Both the position numbers and the translations under genes were made by a program. A DNA stretch of 57,959 bases from Candidatus Nitrosopumilus sp. (GTDB lineage: Archaea > Thermoproteota > Nitrososphaeria > Nitrososphaerales > Nitrosopumilaceae). The notes beneath the pieces are model-generated. The model did not search any database. It saw nothing but the letters and a program-made list of their open reading frames with translations, and had not been told where the DNA came from. The stretch is from the NCBI GenBank assembly GCA_029263475.1, contig JAJCXK010000051.1:1-57959 (forward strand), given 5' to 3'. Of the stretch, positions 8,900-17,445 are shown piece by piece (within the stretch, counting starts at the first letter, position 1; each line of letters begins with the position of its first letter).

Positions 8900-10412
8900 T
8901 TTGTACTTCGTTTCCATGAATCGGGATGGTGAAATAAAACTTGCTTCCCATGTTTTTGGCGCTTTCAACATATATTTTCCCGCCTAAATTCTCTACTATT
9001 CCTTTACATATTGAAAGCCCAAGACCAGTTCCACCATGTTTTCTTGTTTGTGATGTGTCTGTCTGATAGAATTTTGAGAATAATTTATCCTGTTTTTCTT
9101 TTGATATGCCTAGTCCGTTATCTTGTACAGTAAATTTCATAAAAGTGTCCATTATCTCTGCTGTGATTTTGATTTCTCCTATGTCTTTTGGAACAAAATC
9201 TATTGCATTGTAGATTAAATTAGTTAAGACCTGCTCAATTCTGTCTTTATCACTGATAATGGTGGTTGTTTTTTCATTATATTCACAATCCATGTTGATA
9301 TTTTTTTCTTTTACAATATAGTCAAATGATGATTGTATTCCAGATAACAAATCACTTATAATGATTTCTTTTTGATCAAAACGCATTTTTCCTAATTCTA
9401 ATTTATGAGCATCTAGTAAATCCCCAATTAGTTTTTTTAATCTAGTAGCATTTGATAAAATAATGTTAACTGCATCTAATTGTTTTGGAGTTAATTTTCC
9501 TAATAGTTTTGGTTTTGTTAAAGCTTGAGTGAATCCAAGAATTGGTGTGAGTGGGGATTTTAATTCATGAGTTACGATTGATAAAAATTCTTCTTTTAAT
9601 TGATCAATTTTTTCTCGTTCATCTAGAACTTGTTTTGTATCGTATAGTTCAGTCATATCTTTTATTACAACATTTCTGCCGATTAATGCCCCATCATCAT
9701 CATATAGATTAGTTGGCGTAAGAATAGCTGGAAATTCACCCCCATTTTTTTTCTTTATCCATATTTCAGAAGTTGTTCCCTTTCCCGTGTTTCTCCAACT
9801 TGCCATGTTTACACGCATGTTGCTTATGCTTTTGCTTGCTGTATGTTCAAGAAGATTGGTTCCAATGATTTCCTCCTTTGTGTATCCTATTCTATCCTCA
9901 TACGCTTTATTACAATCTATGATTATGCCTCTATAATTTACTGTTCTATACATATCAGGTGAATTCTCGTAAAGACTTTCATATTTTCTGAGTTTTACCA
10001 GGTCTTGTAGTGTTTTAAGTTCTGAAATGTCCCGTAAAATGGTAGCACTTCCAATTAACTTTCCTCCTGTATTGTATCTGTTATTTGCAGTTAGTAATAC
10101 CTTGACAATTTTGTTGTGTTTTGTTATCAGGTTAATTCTACGATTATAGACTTTACCTGTTTTTTTCCAAGTCTCAAATAACTCTAACATTCGCTGTTGA
10201 TCTTCTTTAGGGGAATGTTGAAACAATGACATTCCAATTACTTCATCTACGTCATATTCCAATCTTTTTGCATAAGCTTCATTACAATCAATTATGATTC
10301 CACCTACATCTATAGAACGATATAATTCGGGTAATGTGGATCTTATTTTTGGTCTACCTTCCTTATCTGCTCGCTCTAGTGATTTGATTGAAGATTCAAT
10401 TGTTGATGTCAT
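8886..10412 (-). CDS. PAS-PAS sensor histidine kinase
   Basis: The 508-residue kinase has two PAS domains (about 22-130 and 146-255; both with YRxIDxGGIIIDCNxAY-type starts), a short coil, the HisKA dimerisation box IVTHELKSPLTPILGF (His near 282), and a HATPase domain with N box NLIYNAIDF, G1 DNGLGIS and G2 GGTGLGLSI. There is no membrane helix of its own. Its start overlaps the end of the preceding membrane protein gene by 4 bases and its end overlaps the response regulator, forming a three-gene operon. The signal is therefore either cytoplasmic or passed from the membrane protein. Confidence 0.9.
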   Translation of the reverse strand: MTSTIESSIKSLERADKEGRPKIRSTLPELYRSIDVGGIIIDCNEAYAKRLEYDVDEVIGMSLFQHSPKEDQQRMLELFETWKKTGKVYNRRINLITKHNKIVKVLLTANNRYNTGGKLIGSATILRDISELKTLQDLVKLRKYESLYENSPDMYRTVNYRGIIIDCNKAYEDRIGYTKEEIIGTNLLEHTASKSISNMRVNMASWRNTGKGTTSEIWIKKKNGGEFPAILTPTNLYDDDGALIGRNVVIKDMTELYDTKQVLDEREKIDQLKEEFLSIVTHELKSPLTPILGFTQALTKPKLLGKLTPKQLDAVNIILSNATRLKKLIGDLLDAHKLELGKMRFDQKEIIISDLLSGIQSSFDYIVKEKNINMDCEYNEKTTTIISDKDRIEQVLTNLIYNAIDFVPKDIGEIKITAEIMDTFMKFTVQDNGLGISKEKQDKLFSKFYQTDTSQTRKHGGTGLGLSICKGIVENLGGKIYVESAKNMGSKFYFTIPIHGNEVQNENS

Positions 10413-11059
10413 TTTATTATATCATCTGTATCTGAGTATTTGTTTAATCGCTTTGTCATTTGTGCAATATTGTCTTTAATAGAATCATAATTCCATGATT
10501 TGTTCTCTTGAATGTTATGTGCTATTTGTTCAACTGTTGTGAGGAATTTTTCAATTTGTTCAACAAACATGGGGTCAAGTACGTCAATTGATAAGTTCAA
10601 AGTATTTTGGATTCTTTGTGATATGCTTTCTAATTCCTTACTTCTTTCTACCAAAGTATTTGATGATACATCTGGAAATTTATTTACAATACCAACACAC
10701 AGAAGCAACGAACTAAAATGATTTTTTAACGATTGAATCACATATATTTTTCGTCTCTTTCTAATTCCTTCTTGCTCTGTGATGATTTTTTGTATTGCCA
10801 CACTGTTACTTTTTATCGCATTACTGTTTTCTTCAATTTTTGTATTACTCCGATGTACTAAATAATGTAAAAATATTGCCAAAGTAGCAGCTATTGCAAT
10901 ATCCCCTAAAATTAATTTCATCCATCCAGATAAATCACAATCAAATGTGATTTCAAACATGTTGCATCCTTCAGAAGATACAGCAAATGCAGGATAAATC
11001 AAAAATGTGTTGCCTATAACAAATGTAAAAACCAAAAACAAAATGTTTGGTTTAGCCAT
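10409..11059 (-). CDS. Membrane protein with cytoplasmic helical region, partner of the histidine kinase
   Basis: The 216-residue protein has a signal peptide (about 1-27), a short loop with two cysteines (EGCNMFEITFDCDLSGW), a membrane helix (about 48-68), and a long helical cytoplasmic region rich in charged residues and likely coiled coil. It is the first gene of the operon with the kinase and receiver (ATGA-type overlap at 10409-10412). Inference: it could be the sensing or signal-passing component that the soluble kinase lacks, or a target of the receiver. No known domain was recognised. Confidence 0.7.
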   Translation of the reverse strand: MAKPNILFLVFTFVIGNTFLIYPAFAVSSEGCNMFEITFDCDLSGWMKLILGDIAIAATLAIFLHYLVHRSNTKIEENSNAIKSNSVAIQKIITEQEGIRKRRKIYVIQSLKNHFSSLLLCVGIVNKFPDVSSNTLVERSKELESISQRIQNTLNLSIDVLDPMFVEQIEKFLTTVEQIAHNIQENKSWNYDSIKDNIAQMTKRLNKYSDTDDIIK

Positions 11060-11218
11060 ATTGTTTCAGTTGATGGACTCTATTTTTAATTTTATTTTCA
11101 GTTGATTCTAGATTTGTTAAGATCTGCTGTTGGGCAGGTATTTTTTTGAGACTTCTAAAGGATGTTGATTTAATAGTCAATTGTTATCACAAACCGATAA
11201 ATTTCTCAATTAGACTCG

Positions 11219-11610
11219 TTGCGATCAGATAATTTTTTCGGTATCTTTCCGGCAGTTTCGGAAAACTCTCGGAGATTCTCGGAAAAGTTTCGGAAAAATC
11301 ACCGAATTGATACCGAAAAGATAGAACAGCGATCAAAAGTTTCGAGAAACATCTACAGTCTCGGGAGTTTTGGAAATATTAATCCGGTGAAATACAATAT
11401 CCTTCCGAAAAATCATTTTTGTTCTCCGAAAAGATAATTATCAATCCGGCGTTTCGGAATATTTTCCCGAAAAGATAGAAAACAGCACCGGAAAGATAAA
11501 TTCTGTTTCCGAAAAGATAATCCTTTCACCGAATTGATAAACTGATTCTCCGAAAAGATACCGAATTGATAAATCAAACACCGAATTGATATCGAAAAGA
11601 TAGGTAATTT
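11219..11610. repeat. Array of CCGAAWWGATA 11-mers (left array)
   Basis: About ten exact or near-exact copies of ccgaattgata or ccgaaaagata lie on the plus strand (11302, 11313, 11426, 11467, 11488, 11509, 11529, 11550, 11561, 11581). Several occur as head-to-tail pairs spaced exactly 11 bp. The array also contains ggcagtttcggaaaa (11251-11265). An inverted, related array lies at 34720-34950 next to the casposon. Apart from this array the 11060-11618 gap has no gene. Confidence 0.8.
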
Positions 11611-11618
11611 TCCCATTG

Positions 11619-13141
11619 ATGAGAATTCTTAGAAGAACTTATGAGCGTTTGATTTTGAAAGTATCTGTGAAATATTTTGTAATTTTACTTGTTTTGACTG
11701 GAGTTATCGGTACAGCATTTGCAGAGTCACAAGTAGTGTTGACGCCATTTGACGTTTATCTTTCAGCTGATGATTTTACAGCACAGGGACCAACCACAAC
11801 ATCCTTGCCTTGGATAGGGGAGAATCAGCAACAATTACCGTACATGTAAAAAACAATGATGACAAACCACAACAGATTACTCTAAAGGATCCAAGAGGGC
11901 CTAATTTGGGATTGTTTGAGACATTTCGTTTTGAACCAGAACGGATTACGGTGATGCCACACCAGACAAATTCTACACAACTTTACCTTACAATATCAAA
12001 AGACACCGGTACCCATTCAAGTTTCATAACGTTTCTTGGACAAAGTACCACATTTGGAATGAGAGGTTTGGGATTCTTTATCGTAGTTGACAGGGAAATT
12101 GATGACTATGTAGACCAATCCTTGAGGTCAGGTCTTCCGGGCGGGGCATTTCCACATTTGAATACTGAAATTTCTGAAACAGATGCTGAAAAATTAATTG
12201 GCAGTGGTTTTGGAATTCCAAAGTACCTCCCTTCTGGATATGAGTTTCGAGGAATGGATGGATCTGAAGACCAGCAGAGGTTTGTTTATTCTCCAGCAGA
12301 TATCAATACTGAAACTACAAGATTCTCAGAATTCTGGAACGATGAAGGACTGTTGATCATCTACAATGTTGACGGACCAAACGTCAACAACACCAAGTCC
12401 CTCCCAATCAAAGTTGCACAGGATGAAGGACAGCAAATAATGATAAACGGTATGATGGGCGATGCCACAGAAAAACAGACAAGAGATGTTGTAGAAAGCG
12501 ACATCACATATGATTCTCCAGCCAGTGTCACCTTTTTTGATGATGTTAAAAAGAAGTCTGCACATCTGAGGGCAAAGCTGCCGTTAGATGAGCTGTTCAA
12601 TATTGCATCGTCAATTCCAATTTATGGTGAACCAAATTTTGCAGAAGCAAACAAAGGACACAAACAAGGACAAGTTGATTATCTTCCTCCAAGCTTATCT
12701 GATATTGCACCACTAAAGCAATTCAAGGTAGGAATTTCAATTGAGGAAATTCAATGCAGAGATTCATTAGTTCTTGTAACAAAACATGACGGTTCACCTG
12801 CATGCATAAAGCCTGAATCAAGGGCAGGACTTGTTGAAAGGGATTGGATCAGGTCTCAATTATCTTTTTGTGGTGCAGATGGGTTTGACTCCAAGTACAC
12901 TCTAAACAAAAGCAATTCAACGCATTTTTGGGATGAAAATTATTGCAAATGGTGGCCAGCCGGATATGATCCTAGTCTGCACCGAGAGGAGAAAGAACAA
13001 TTGCAAATGAAGAAAATTCTGGATCATTGCAATCGTGTATCGTTGGGACTGGAAACAGATCAATCTTATTTGCAATATGAGAATGAAACCCATATCATAA
13101 CCAATGACACCTGTGAATGGAGAAAAATGCACCTTCGTTAA
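11619..13141 (+). pseudogene. Frameshifted secreted protein (DRGESATITVHV domain, Cys/PES motif)
   Basis: The first part (ATG at 11619) gives a signal peptide and SQVVLTPFDVYLSADDFTAQGPTTTSLPW, then stops at 11849. A +1 frame picks up at about 11810 with DRGESATITVHVKNNDDKPQQITL and runs 440 residues to 13141. The two parts join naturally if one base is missing near 11806 (SLPxDRGES), so this is a single gene with a one-base deletion or a sequencing error. The long part has Ig-like strands, a region with GFGIPKYLPSGYEFRG, and the shared motif IQCRDSLVLVTKHDG...ACIKPESRAGLVERDW, followed by a Cys-containing tail (FCGADGF, NYCKWW, HCNRV, TCEW). Envelope protein of unknown role. Confidence 0.65.
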
Positions 13142-13203
13142 AATGCTGGAGATTAAATGAAAATCAAGATTTTGATAATTGTTATATTTTTTACAAAAAA
13201 TAA

Positions 13204-13623
13204 CTAAACCAATTTACCATCTTCTAAATGCATCATGAACGTAAATTCGATATTTGCAGTGACATCATCTCCGTAATGGACCTTTATCGTATAGATTCCG
13301 TTTTGCAGCCATGATGATCTTTCCATGGAGATTTTTTTTGTAAATTCTCCGTTATTATCCATATGTACTTGAGTCATCGTGACTGTCTCTCCCATGGGAT
13401 CAAATACTACAAGAAGCATTATGGTGTCTTGCAGTATTTTACTTACTTTACCTGAAACGATAATCATGTCATTTTCAGTGTATGTGTCCCTGTCTGTTTC
13501 CAGATGTATTGATGATGGCGTCGGATTCACGGTATCGGTCTTGATTTTTTTGGAAATTGCATCAGAAGTATTTTCGGACATACCGCCGTCAAAGACCAAT
13601 CCTACTGCAATGACTGCTATCAC
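13204..13623 (-). CDS. Small secreted MG2/Ig-like domain protein
   Basis: The 139-residue product has a hydrophobic N-terminus (GTG start at 13623) and one beta-sandwich domain of MG2 type: LETDRDTYTENDMIIVSGKVSK followed by TIMLLVVFDPMGETV, FTKKISMERSSWLQNGIYTIKVHYG. The same domain style occurs twice in the 2535-4130 protein. Upstream in frame there is an ATG followed two codons later by a TGA, so the original signal peptide may have been longer. Probably extracytoplasmic; function unknown. Confidence 0.6.
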   Translation of the reverse strand: MIAVIAVGLVFDGGMSENTSDAISKKIKTDTVNPTPSSIHLETDRDTYTENDMIIVSGKVSKILQDTIMLLVVFDPMGETVTMTQVHMDNNGEFTKKISMERSSWLQNGIYTIKVHYGDDVTANIEFTFMMHLEDGKLV

Positions 13624-13751
13624 GACAGATCAAATCATAGCTAGTCGATCTACTGACATCACATCGTAACTGATATCGTATGTAGTTAAGCTATTCGATC
13701 ATTCCTCGAGATACCGTTGAACTGACAATCTCTGAAACCTAATTTGGAAAA

Positions 13752-14330
13752 TTAAATTCCAAAATTACGACTCATGCTGTTCTGGATGAGTTCCGGATAC
13801 TTGCATGTGATGGGTTCTTCCAAGTCAACTCCAGTATGCCAGGTAACAAAATAGTCAGTGTTGCCAATTGTTTCAATTCCGATATACTGGACTACATTAA
13901 CATTGGTTCCTTCTTCATTATTGCAATGCGAGACAAATGTGTCAAACTTTTCCAAAGTTGTGAAAAATTCAAAAGATTCAGATACGGTTGAGGATCCTCC
14001 GACATATCCATCCTTATCCCCAAAAGTGATCGTAGCATCATCACCGTCACTAACTTGCTGCATGTTTTTAATGGAATAGTAAAAGGTTCCAGTGTCCACA
14101 TTGTCAAAATGCACTTCGCCATCATCAGAATCTGCATCACTTCCGATTATTTTTGACAGACCTCCAGTTTCATGCATGACAGGGTCAGGATAGCAAAATT
14201 CGTTCATCGAAGGTGTTGTAAAACAATCAGTGGAATTTTGAGATAATTCGGATGTAAAAGTATTACCTACTACAATAGTTACCGCGATTACAGCAATGGC
14301 AAAAAACACAAACAAAAAATTCTTGTTCAT
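13752..14330 (-). CDS. Secreted protein, paralog A of the CFTTPSMNEFCY family
   Basis: The 192-residue product has a signal peptide (about 1-22), then DCFTTPSMNEFCYPDPVM, GEVHFDNVDTGTFYY, FGDKDGYVGGS, FEFFTTLEKFDTFVSHCN, YFVTWHTGVDLEEPITCKYPELIQNSM, FGI end. It aligns along its whole length with the product of 18505-19203 in this window, including five conserved cysteines. No known family recognised. Likely disulphide-bonded and exported; monocistronic. Confidence 0.75.
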   Translation of the reverse strand: MNKNFLFVFFAIAVIAVTIVVGNTFTSELSQNSTDCFTTPSMNEFCYPDPVMHETGGLSKIIGSDADSDDGEVHFDNVDTGTFYYSIKNMQQVSDGDDATITFGDKDGYVGGSSTVSESFEFFTTLEKFDTFVSHCNNEEGTNVNVVQYIGIETIGNTDYFVTWHTGVDLEEPITCKYPELIQNSMSRNFGI

Positions 14331-14597
14331 ATTAAAAAATTACAAAATACAATTCATAAGTGATTCGAAGCATAAAATACATTCACAAGTATTGCTCGAA
14401 CAATGCTAGACAATTCAAGTTTTGGCAAGTTTTTGTAGACAACGAGTGTCAAACGGATGCAACACGTACGGGTATTTTGGTAGCCGATTTTCTTTTTTTC
14501 TTTTTGACAATTCATCACTTGGTACAAATACTGTAAATGATGAAAGAATGACAAGGATGAATTTGATACAATTTAATCATAATTAAGAGAGAGGACA

Positions 14598-14918
14598 ATG
14601 AAGATAACAAGACGAGATATTTTGGCCATGGTGTTAGGTGGGGCAATTTTGCTATTATCATTACAAGGCGCTTCAACAGTTCATAGTTACACCACAGTCT
14701 ATTGCCATACGCATGAGGAATACTCTAATCAGGAGAGTCTTCGCAAAGACTTTGATCCTGATCCATACAAACAGATAGAAATTTTCAAGGATGAACACGG
14801 AAGAGGATTTGTCAGTGCGACATATGATGAGGAAACGGACATGCTAACTGAATGTTTCAATCCAAACTCTGAGAAGCCCCACATGATAGATTTTGTAAGG
14901 GAGAACAAGCATGATTAA
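14598..14918 (+). CDS. Small membrane-anchored protein, DPxKQ family member 1
   Basis: The 106-residue protein has an N-terminal membrane anchor (about 10-28; KITRRDIL precedes it), a Cys-His segment (YCHTHEEY), then DPDPYKQIEIFKDEHG, a YDEETD turn and MLTECF. The pattern C-x(20-25)-DPxKQxE-x(3-6)-K-x(2-3)-G-x(7-9)-(Y/F)DEExDxL-x-x-C is shared by the next gene and by 19927-20193. The end overlaps the next start (ATG at 14911), so both are co-translated. Function unknown. Confidence 0.65.
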   Translation: MKITRRDILAMVLGGAILLLSLQGASTVHSYTTVYCHTHEEYSNQESLRKDFDPDPYKQIEIFKDEHGRGFVSATYDEETDMLTECFNPNSEKPHMIDFVRENKHD

Positions 14919-15201
14919 CAGACGAGATCTGGCATATGGGGCTTTGGGATCTGCACTTACCCTTGTGATTGTGCTTGGTTCAGGTACCATTTACGGGTCC
15001 TTTTTTGCTGAGGGATGCACTGCATTTCCTGACTATTTGGAAAGAACTTCAATAACAAATGACCGATTGGATCGTGATCCGTACAAACAATTGGAAAAAA
15101 TGAAAGAACACTACGGAGACAAATGGAGAGGAGGAGTATTTGACGAGGAAAGAGACATTCTAGGATTTTGTTACTTGCAAAAACCAGTCGGTCCGTTTTA
15201 G
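14911..15201 (+). CDS. Small membrane-anchored protein, DPxKQ family member 2
   Basis: The 96-residue paralog of the upstream gene has INRRDL, a membrane anchor (about 11-30), a Cys in EGCTAF, then DRDPYKQLEKMKEHYGDKW, GGVFDEERDILGFCYL. Start overlaps the previous stop by 8 bases. The tandem arrangement points to a local duplication. The two conserved cysteines, one near the anchor and one after DIL, probably bond outside the cell. Confidence 0.65.
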   Translation: MINRRDLAYGALGSALTLVIVLGSGTIYGSFFAEGCTAFPDYLERTSITNDRLDRDPYKQLEKMKEHYGDKWRGGVFDEERDILGFCYLQKPVGPF

Positions 15202-15233
15202 TACTGATTGACTTACATTTTGCGTGTAAGTAA

Positions 15234-15443
15234 TTGAAAAATACATTATTGATAATCATTGGAATTATTTTGGTCGGAATATTTGGTTTTTGGATTCTTT
15301 TTATATCAAATTTTACTGATGTTTCAGAACATTTACCAAAAAACATCTGAATCTCAGAAATACTTCTGTATGATGGCAAATCATCTCCGGAGGAGATACC
15401 ACCACATTACGACAAACCTGTTCCCGAGGATTCTGATCTATGA
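15234..15443 (+). pseudogene. Small membrane-anchored protein interrupted by an in-frame stop
   Basis: From TTG at 15234 the frame encodes a membrane helix (NTLLIIIGIILVGIFGFWIL) and a soluble start (FTDVSEHLPKNI). It then meets TGA at 15348-15350 and continues in the same frame with ISEILLYDGKSSPEEIPPH and DKPVPEDSDL to a second stop at 15441. The in-frame continuation with coding-like residues suggests one nonsense change in a formerly 69-residue protein. Confidence 0.4.
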
Positions 15444-15551
15444 AAACAATGCTGGTGGGGGGCATAATCGTAAATAGCTGACAGTAATTCAGAATTTATC
15501 CAGTAACTGTATAAAGTAAAGTTATTAAATATACAAGTAATTCTTACCGAT

Positions 15552-15968
15552 ATGATCCCATTAGAAAAACACCTCAAGGAATTTGGCATGAGAAATTGTC
15601 CCGTTGAGATCAGCGTGAGTCTGATGGGAAAGAAATACACGATGAACATTGTAAGAAACATGCTTTTGCTAAAGCAAAAGAGATTCAACGAATTTCTAAA
15701 TTCTCTGGAGGGAATAAGCACAAAGACGTTGTCTGTAAGGCTCAGAGACATGGAGGATGCAGGTCTGATAACACGAAAAGTAATCGGAACAAGACCGTTA
15801 AAGGTGGAATACTACCTTACAAAGAAAGGCGAGGCATTGGCACCAATCATGATAGAGATGGCAATTTTTTCCATGCAGTGGGAGCCAAAAAAAATATTCA
15901 AGGATAAAAAACCCCGTACCGTCAAGGAGGCATTTGGCACAGAAATGCTGGCTACAATTTGGGATTAA
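15552..15968 (+). CDS. HxlR-family winged-helix transcription regulator
   Basis: The 138-residue protein is a typical HxlR/MarR-like winged helix: CPVEISVSLMGKKYTMNIVRNML, then RFNEFLNSLEGISTKTLSVRLRDMEDAGLITRKV, then the wing with VEYYLTKKGEAL and a C-terminal helix. HxlR proteins bind DNA as dimers and often respond to redox or metabolites; the Cys in NCPVE near the N-terminus fits redox-type members. A TATA-like stretch (taaagttattaaatatac) lies about 30 bases upstream of the ATG. Target unknown; it is followed by divergent microprotein genes. Confidence 0.85.
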   Translation: MIPLEKHLKEFGMRNCPVEISVSLMGKKYTMNIVRNMLLLKQKRFNEFLNSLEGISTKTLSVRLRDMEDAGLITRKVIGTRPLKVEYYLTKKGEALAPIMIEMAIFSMQWEPKKIFKDKKPRTVKEAFGTEMLATIWD

Positions 15969-15981
15969 AGTATTAAAAAAA

Positions 15982-16191
15982 TTAAGAGTATCTGGGCATC
16001 ATATTTTTTCTGTCCTTTCTGCTTCTGGGTTTTATTCTGAGAACCGTTTTGCAGCAGGGGCATCTTGCCTCTTCTGTACTCATGAAAAGGCCGCAATGTG
16101 TACATCGCTTGTGTCCGACCTTGTACTGCAGATTGTTTGCCATTCTCATGCTTTTGTATCTAATGCAGATTCCTACGCAAGTTCTTCCCAT
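15982..16191 (-). CDS. Zinc-ribbon microprotein, paralog of 16877-17095
   Basis: The 69-residue basic protein has C-x4-C near the start (CVGICIRYK), then RCTHC and RCPCC. It matches the product of 16877-17095 at CxGxCxRYK, (V)GxKRCTxC, RCPCCxxxLRxKP. The stop of the preceding gene overlaps its ATG (taATG), so both are one minus-strand operon. Probably a small zinc-binding, nucleic-acid-associated protein; no family name is assigned. Confidence 0.65.
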   Translation of the reverse strand: MGRTCVGICIRYKSMRMANNLQYKVGHKRCTHCGLFMSTEEARCPCCKTVLRIKPRSRKDRKNMMPRYS

Positions 16192-16448
16192 TATGCCGCC
16201 GCCTCATAGGAATTTACATAATTGCATCGCAGACATTGCAACATGTGTTTTCCTCTAATCACGTTGTCATCTCCACATGAAATGCAAATTAGAATTCCTT
16301 GTATCATGTTTTTCTTCTCGGTAGATTTTGCAATCAAGCAACTGTCGCTGTTCATGTTACAATTACGTGCACATTGAAGATAAGTTAGGAAGTTACCAAA
16401 AAGTAACATGGTGTAGCTCTGGTTACTTTCTGATTTATCTTCAATCAT
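16191..16448 (-). CDS. Zinc-ribbon microprotein
   Basis: The reading frame of up to 85 residues ends in ILICISCGDDNVIRGKHMLQCLRCNYV, a classic C-x2-C...C-x2-C zinc ribbon. An internal ATG (NMIQGIL) could be the true start. The first 40 residues are less certain. It is overlapped at its end by the next microprotein gene. Confidence 0.5.
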   Translation of the reverse strand: MIEDKSESNQSYTMLLFGNFLTYLQCARNCNMNSDSCLIAKSTEKKNMIQGILICISCGDDNVIRGKHMLQCLRCNYVNSYEAAA

Positions 16449-16470
16449 TTCCTAATAATGATGAGAAAAA

Positions 16471-16794
16471 ATGTACGAGCAACAAAAACAAAAAGACGAG
16501 AAAAAGTCCGCAGTGAAGATGGTCTTGCTGATGGCAGCTGCAACGGCCGTAATCCTCACCTTCACGACAACTCCCTGGAACTACATTCCCGTGCAGGTTA
16601 CGGAGAATGCAGAGGTTCTGGCAGTCATCGATGCTGGATGCGTGGTGGAAACCAGCAAGGGACACAGCTATGTCGTATTTGACTGCGACTCTTCAGTGGG
16701 GGAAATTGTTTCAGCGACATTTCATGTTCCTGGGGCAGAACTAAACGGGTATTATGACAGAATCCGGGACAAACTCGAAACAGTAGAGCCCTAA
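16471..16794 (+). CDS. Small single-pass membrane protein with extracytoplasmic domain
   Basis: The 107-residue protein has a charged N-terminus (QQKQKDEKKSAVK), a membrane helix (about 17-33) and an 70-residue outside domain with two cysteines (DAGCVVET, VFDCDSS). No family recognised. Divergent from the zinc-ribbon operon, with a short shared promoter region. Confidence 0.6.
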   Translation: MYEQQKQKDEKKSAVKMVLLMAAATAVILTFTTTPWNYIPVQVTENAEVLAVIDAGCVVETSKGHSYVVFDCDSSVGEIVSATFHVPGAELNGYYDRIRDKLETVEP

Positions 16795-16876
16795 CTCATT
16801 CTTTTTTCTAAATTAGATGCATTGCAAGATCAAAGGCAGATTCATTAATCATTGATTTTGGATTCATTTCATCATC

Positions 16877-17095
16877 ATGCCGTGCAAGGGAACATGCTAC
16901 AGATACAAGGTTGCAAAACCGCCAATGCCCAATACAAGATACGGCGTAGGGCAAAAGAGATGCACCGCATGCGACATATTCACGGACTGGGATGGCAGAC
17001 GCTGCCCGTGCTGCAGCGGAATGCTGAGAACAAAACCAAAGGGAACTGCAAGAAGGCGCGAACTGATGATTGTAAACAAAATAAAGAGGATGTAG
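16877..17095 (+). CDS. Zinc-ribbon microprotein, paralog of 15982-16191
   Basis: The 72-residue basic protein MPCKGTCYRYK... has KRCTACDIF and RRCPCCSGMLRTKPKG, followed by a basic tail. It aligns with the 15982-16191 product over the whole Cys-rich part, with the six cysteines in register. It may bind zinc in two knuckles; role unknown, nucleic-acid binding is plausible from the basic tail. Confidence 0.7.
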   Translation: MPCKGTCYRYKVAKPPMPNTRYGVGQKRCTACDIFTDWDGRRCPCCSGMLRTKPKGTARRRELMIVNKIKRM

Positions 17096-17097
17096 AT

Positions 17098-17307
17098 CTA
17101 GTTTCTGCAGTTGTCACACACTGCCTCAAATGTTTCCTCGTGTAATACAAGGGACACGCCTGACGTATGGCATTTTGAGCATAATCCTATCATGAAGTCT
17201 TGAGTTGTACATGTCGGGATTAGAATTATTTGATTGAAACTTTGCTCGATCTGGGTCAACGGATATTCAGATTCTGAATTATCTACTTTTTTAGGAATCA
17301 AATGCAT
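17098..17307 (-). CDS. Zinc-ribbon microprotein (C-terminal C-x2-C pairs)
   Basis: The 69-residue protein has a C-terminal ribbon: GLCSKCHTSGVSLVLHEETFEAVCDNCRN. This CxxC-x(18)-CxxC knuckle is similar in layout to the 47503-47709 product (MCERCY...LLCEQCRR, with the shared phrase GVSLVL). Convergent with the preceding gene, the two stops being three bases apart. Confidence 0.6.
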   Translation of the reverse strand: MHLIPKKVDNSESEYPLTQIEQSFNQIILIPTCTTQDFMIGLCSKCHTSGVSLVLHEETFEAVCDNCRN

Positions 17308-17386
17308 GATAAGGGAATTTCTAGGCTTTATCTGGGATTTAGTCAGTGGTAACTGATTCTCATTTTTCTTTTTTTAAACAAATTAT

Positions 17387-17400
17387 TTACACGTGGGTAT
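17387..17400. promoter_or_regulatory. Solo copy of the hairpin-element terminal arm
   Basis: ttacacgtgggtat here is identical over 14 bp to the left arm of hairpin element copy 2 (22107-22120), but there is no inner hairpin or right arm. It lies upstream of the secreted protein gene at 17446 and contains the palindrome CACGTG. It may be a protein-binding site or an element remnant. Confidence 0.4.
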
Positions 17401-17445
17401 GACAATTCAAACGACTTATGAATCTGAGATTCATCTAGATGTATT

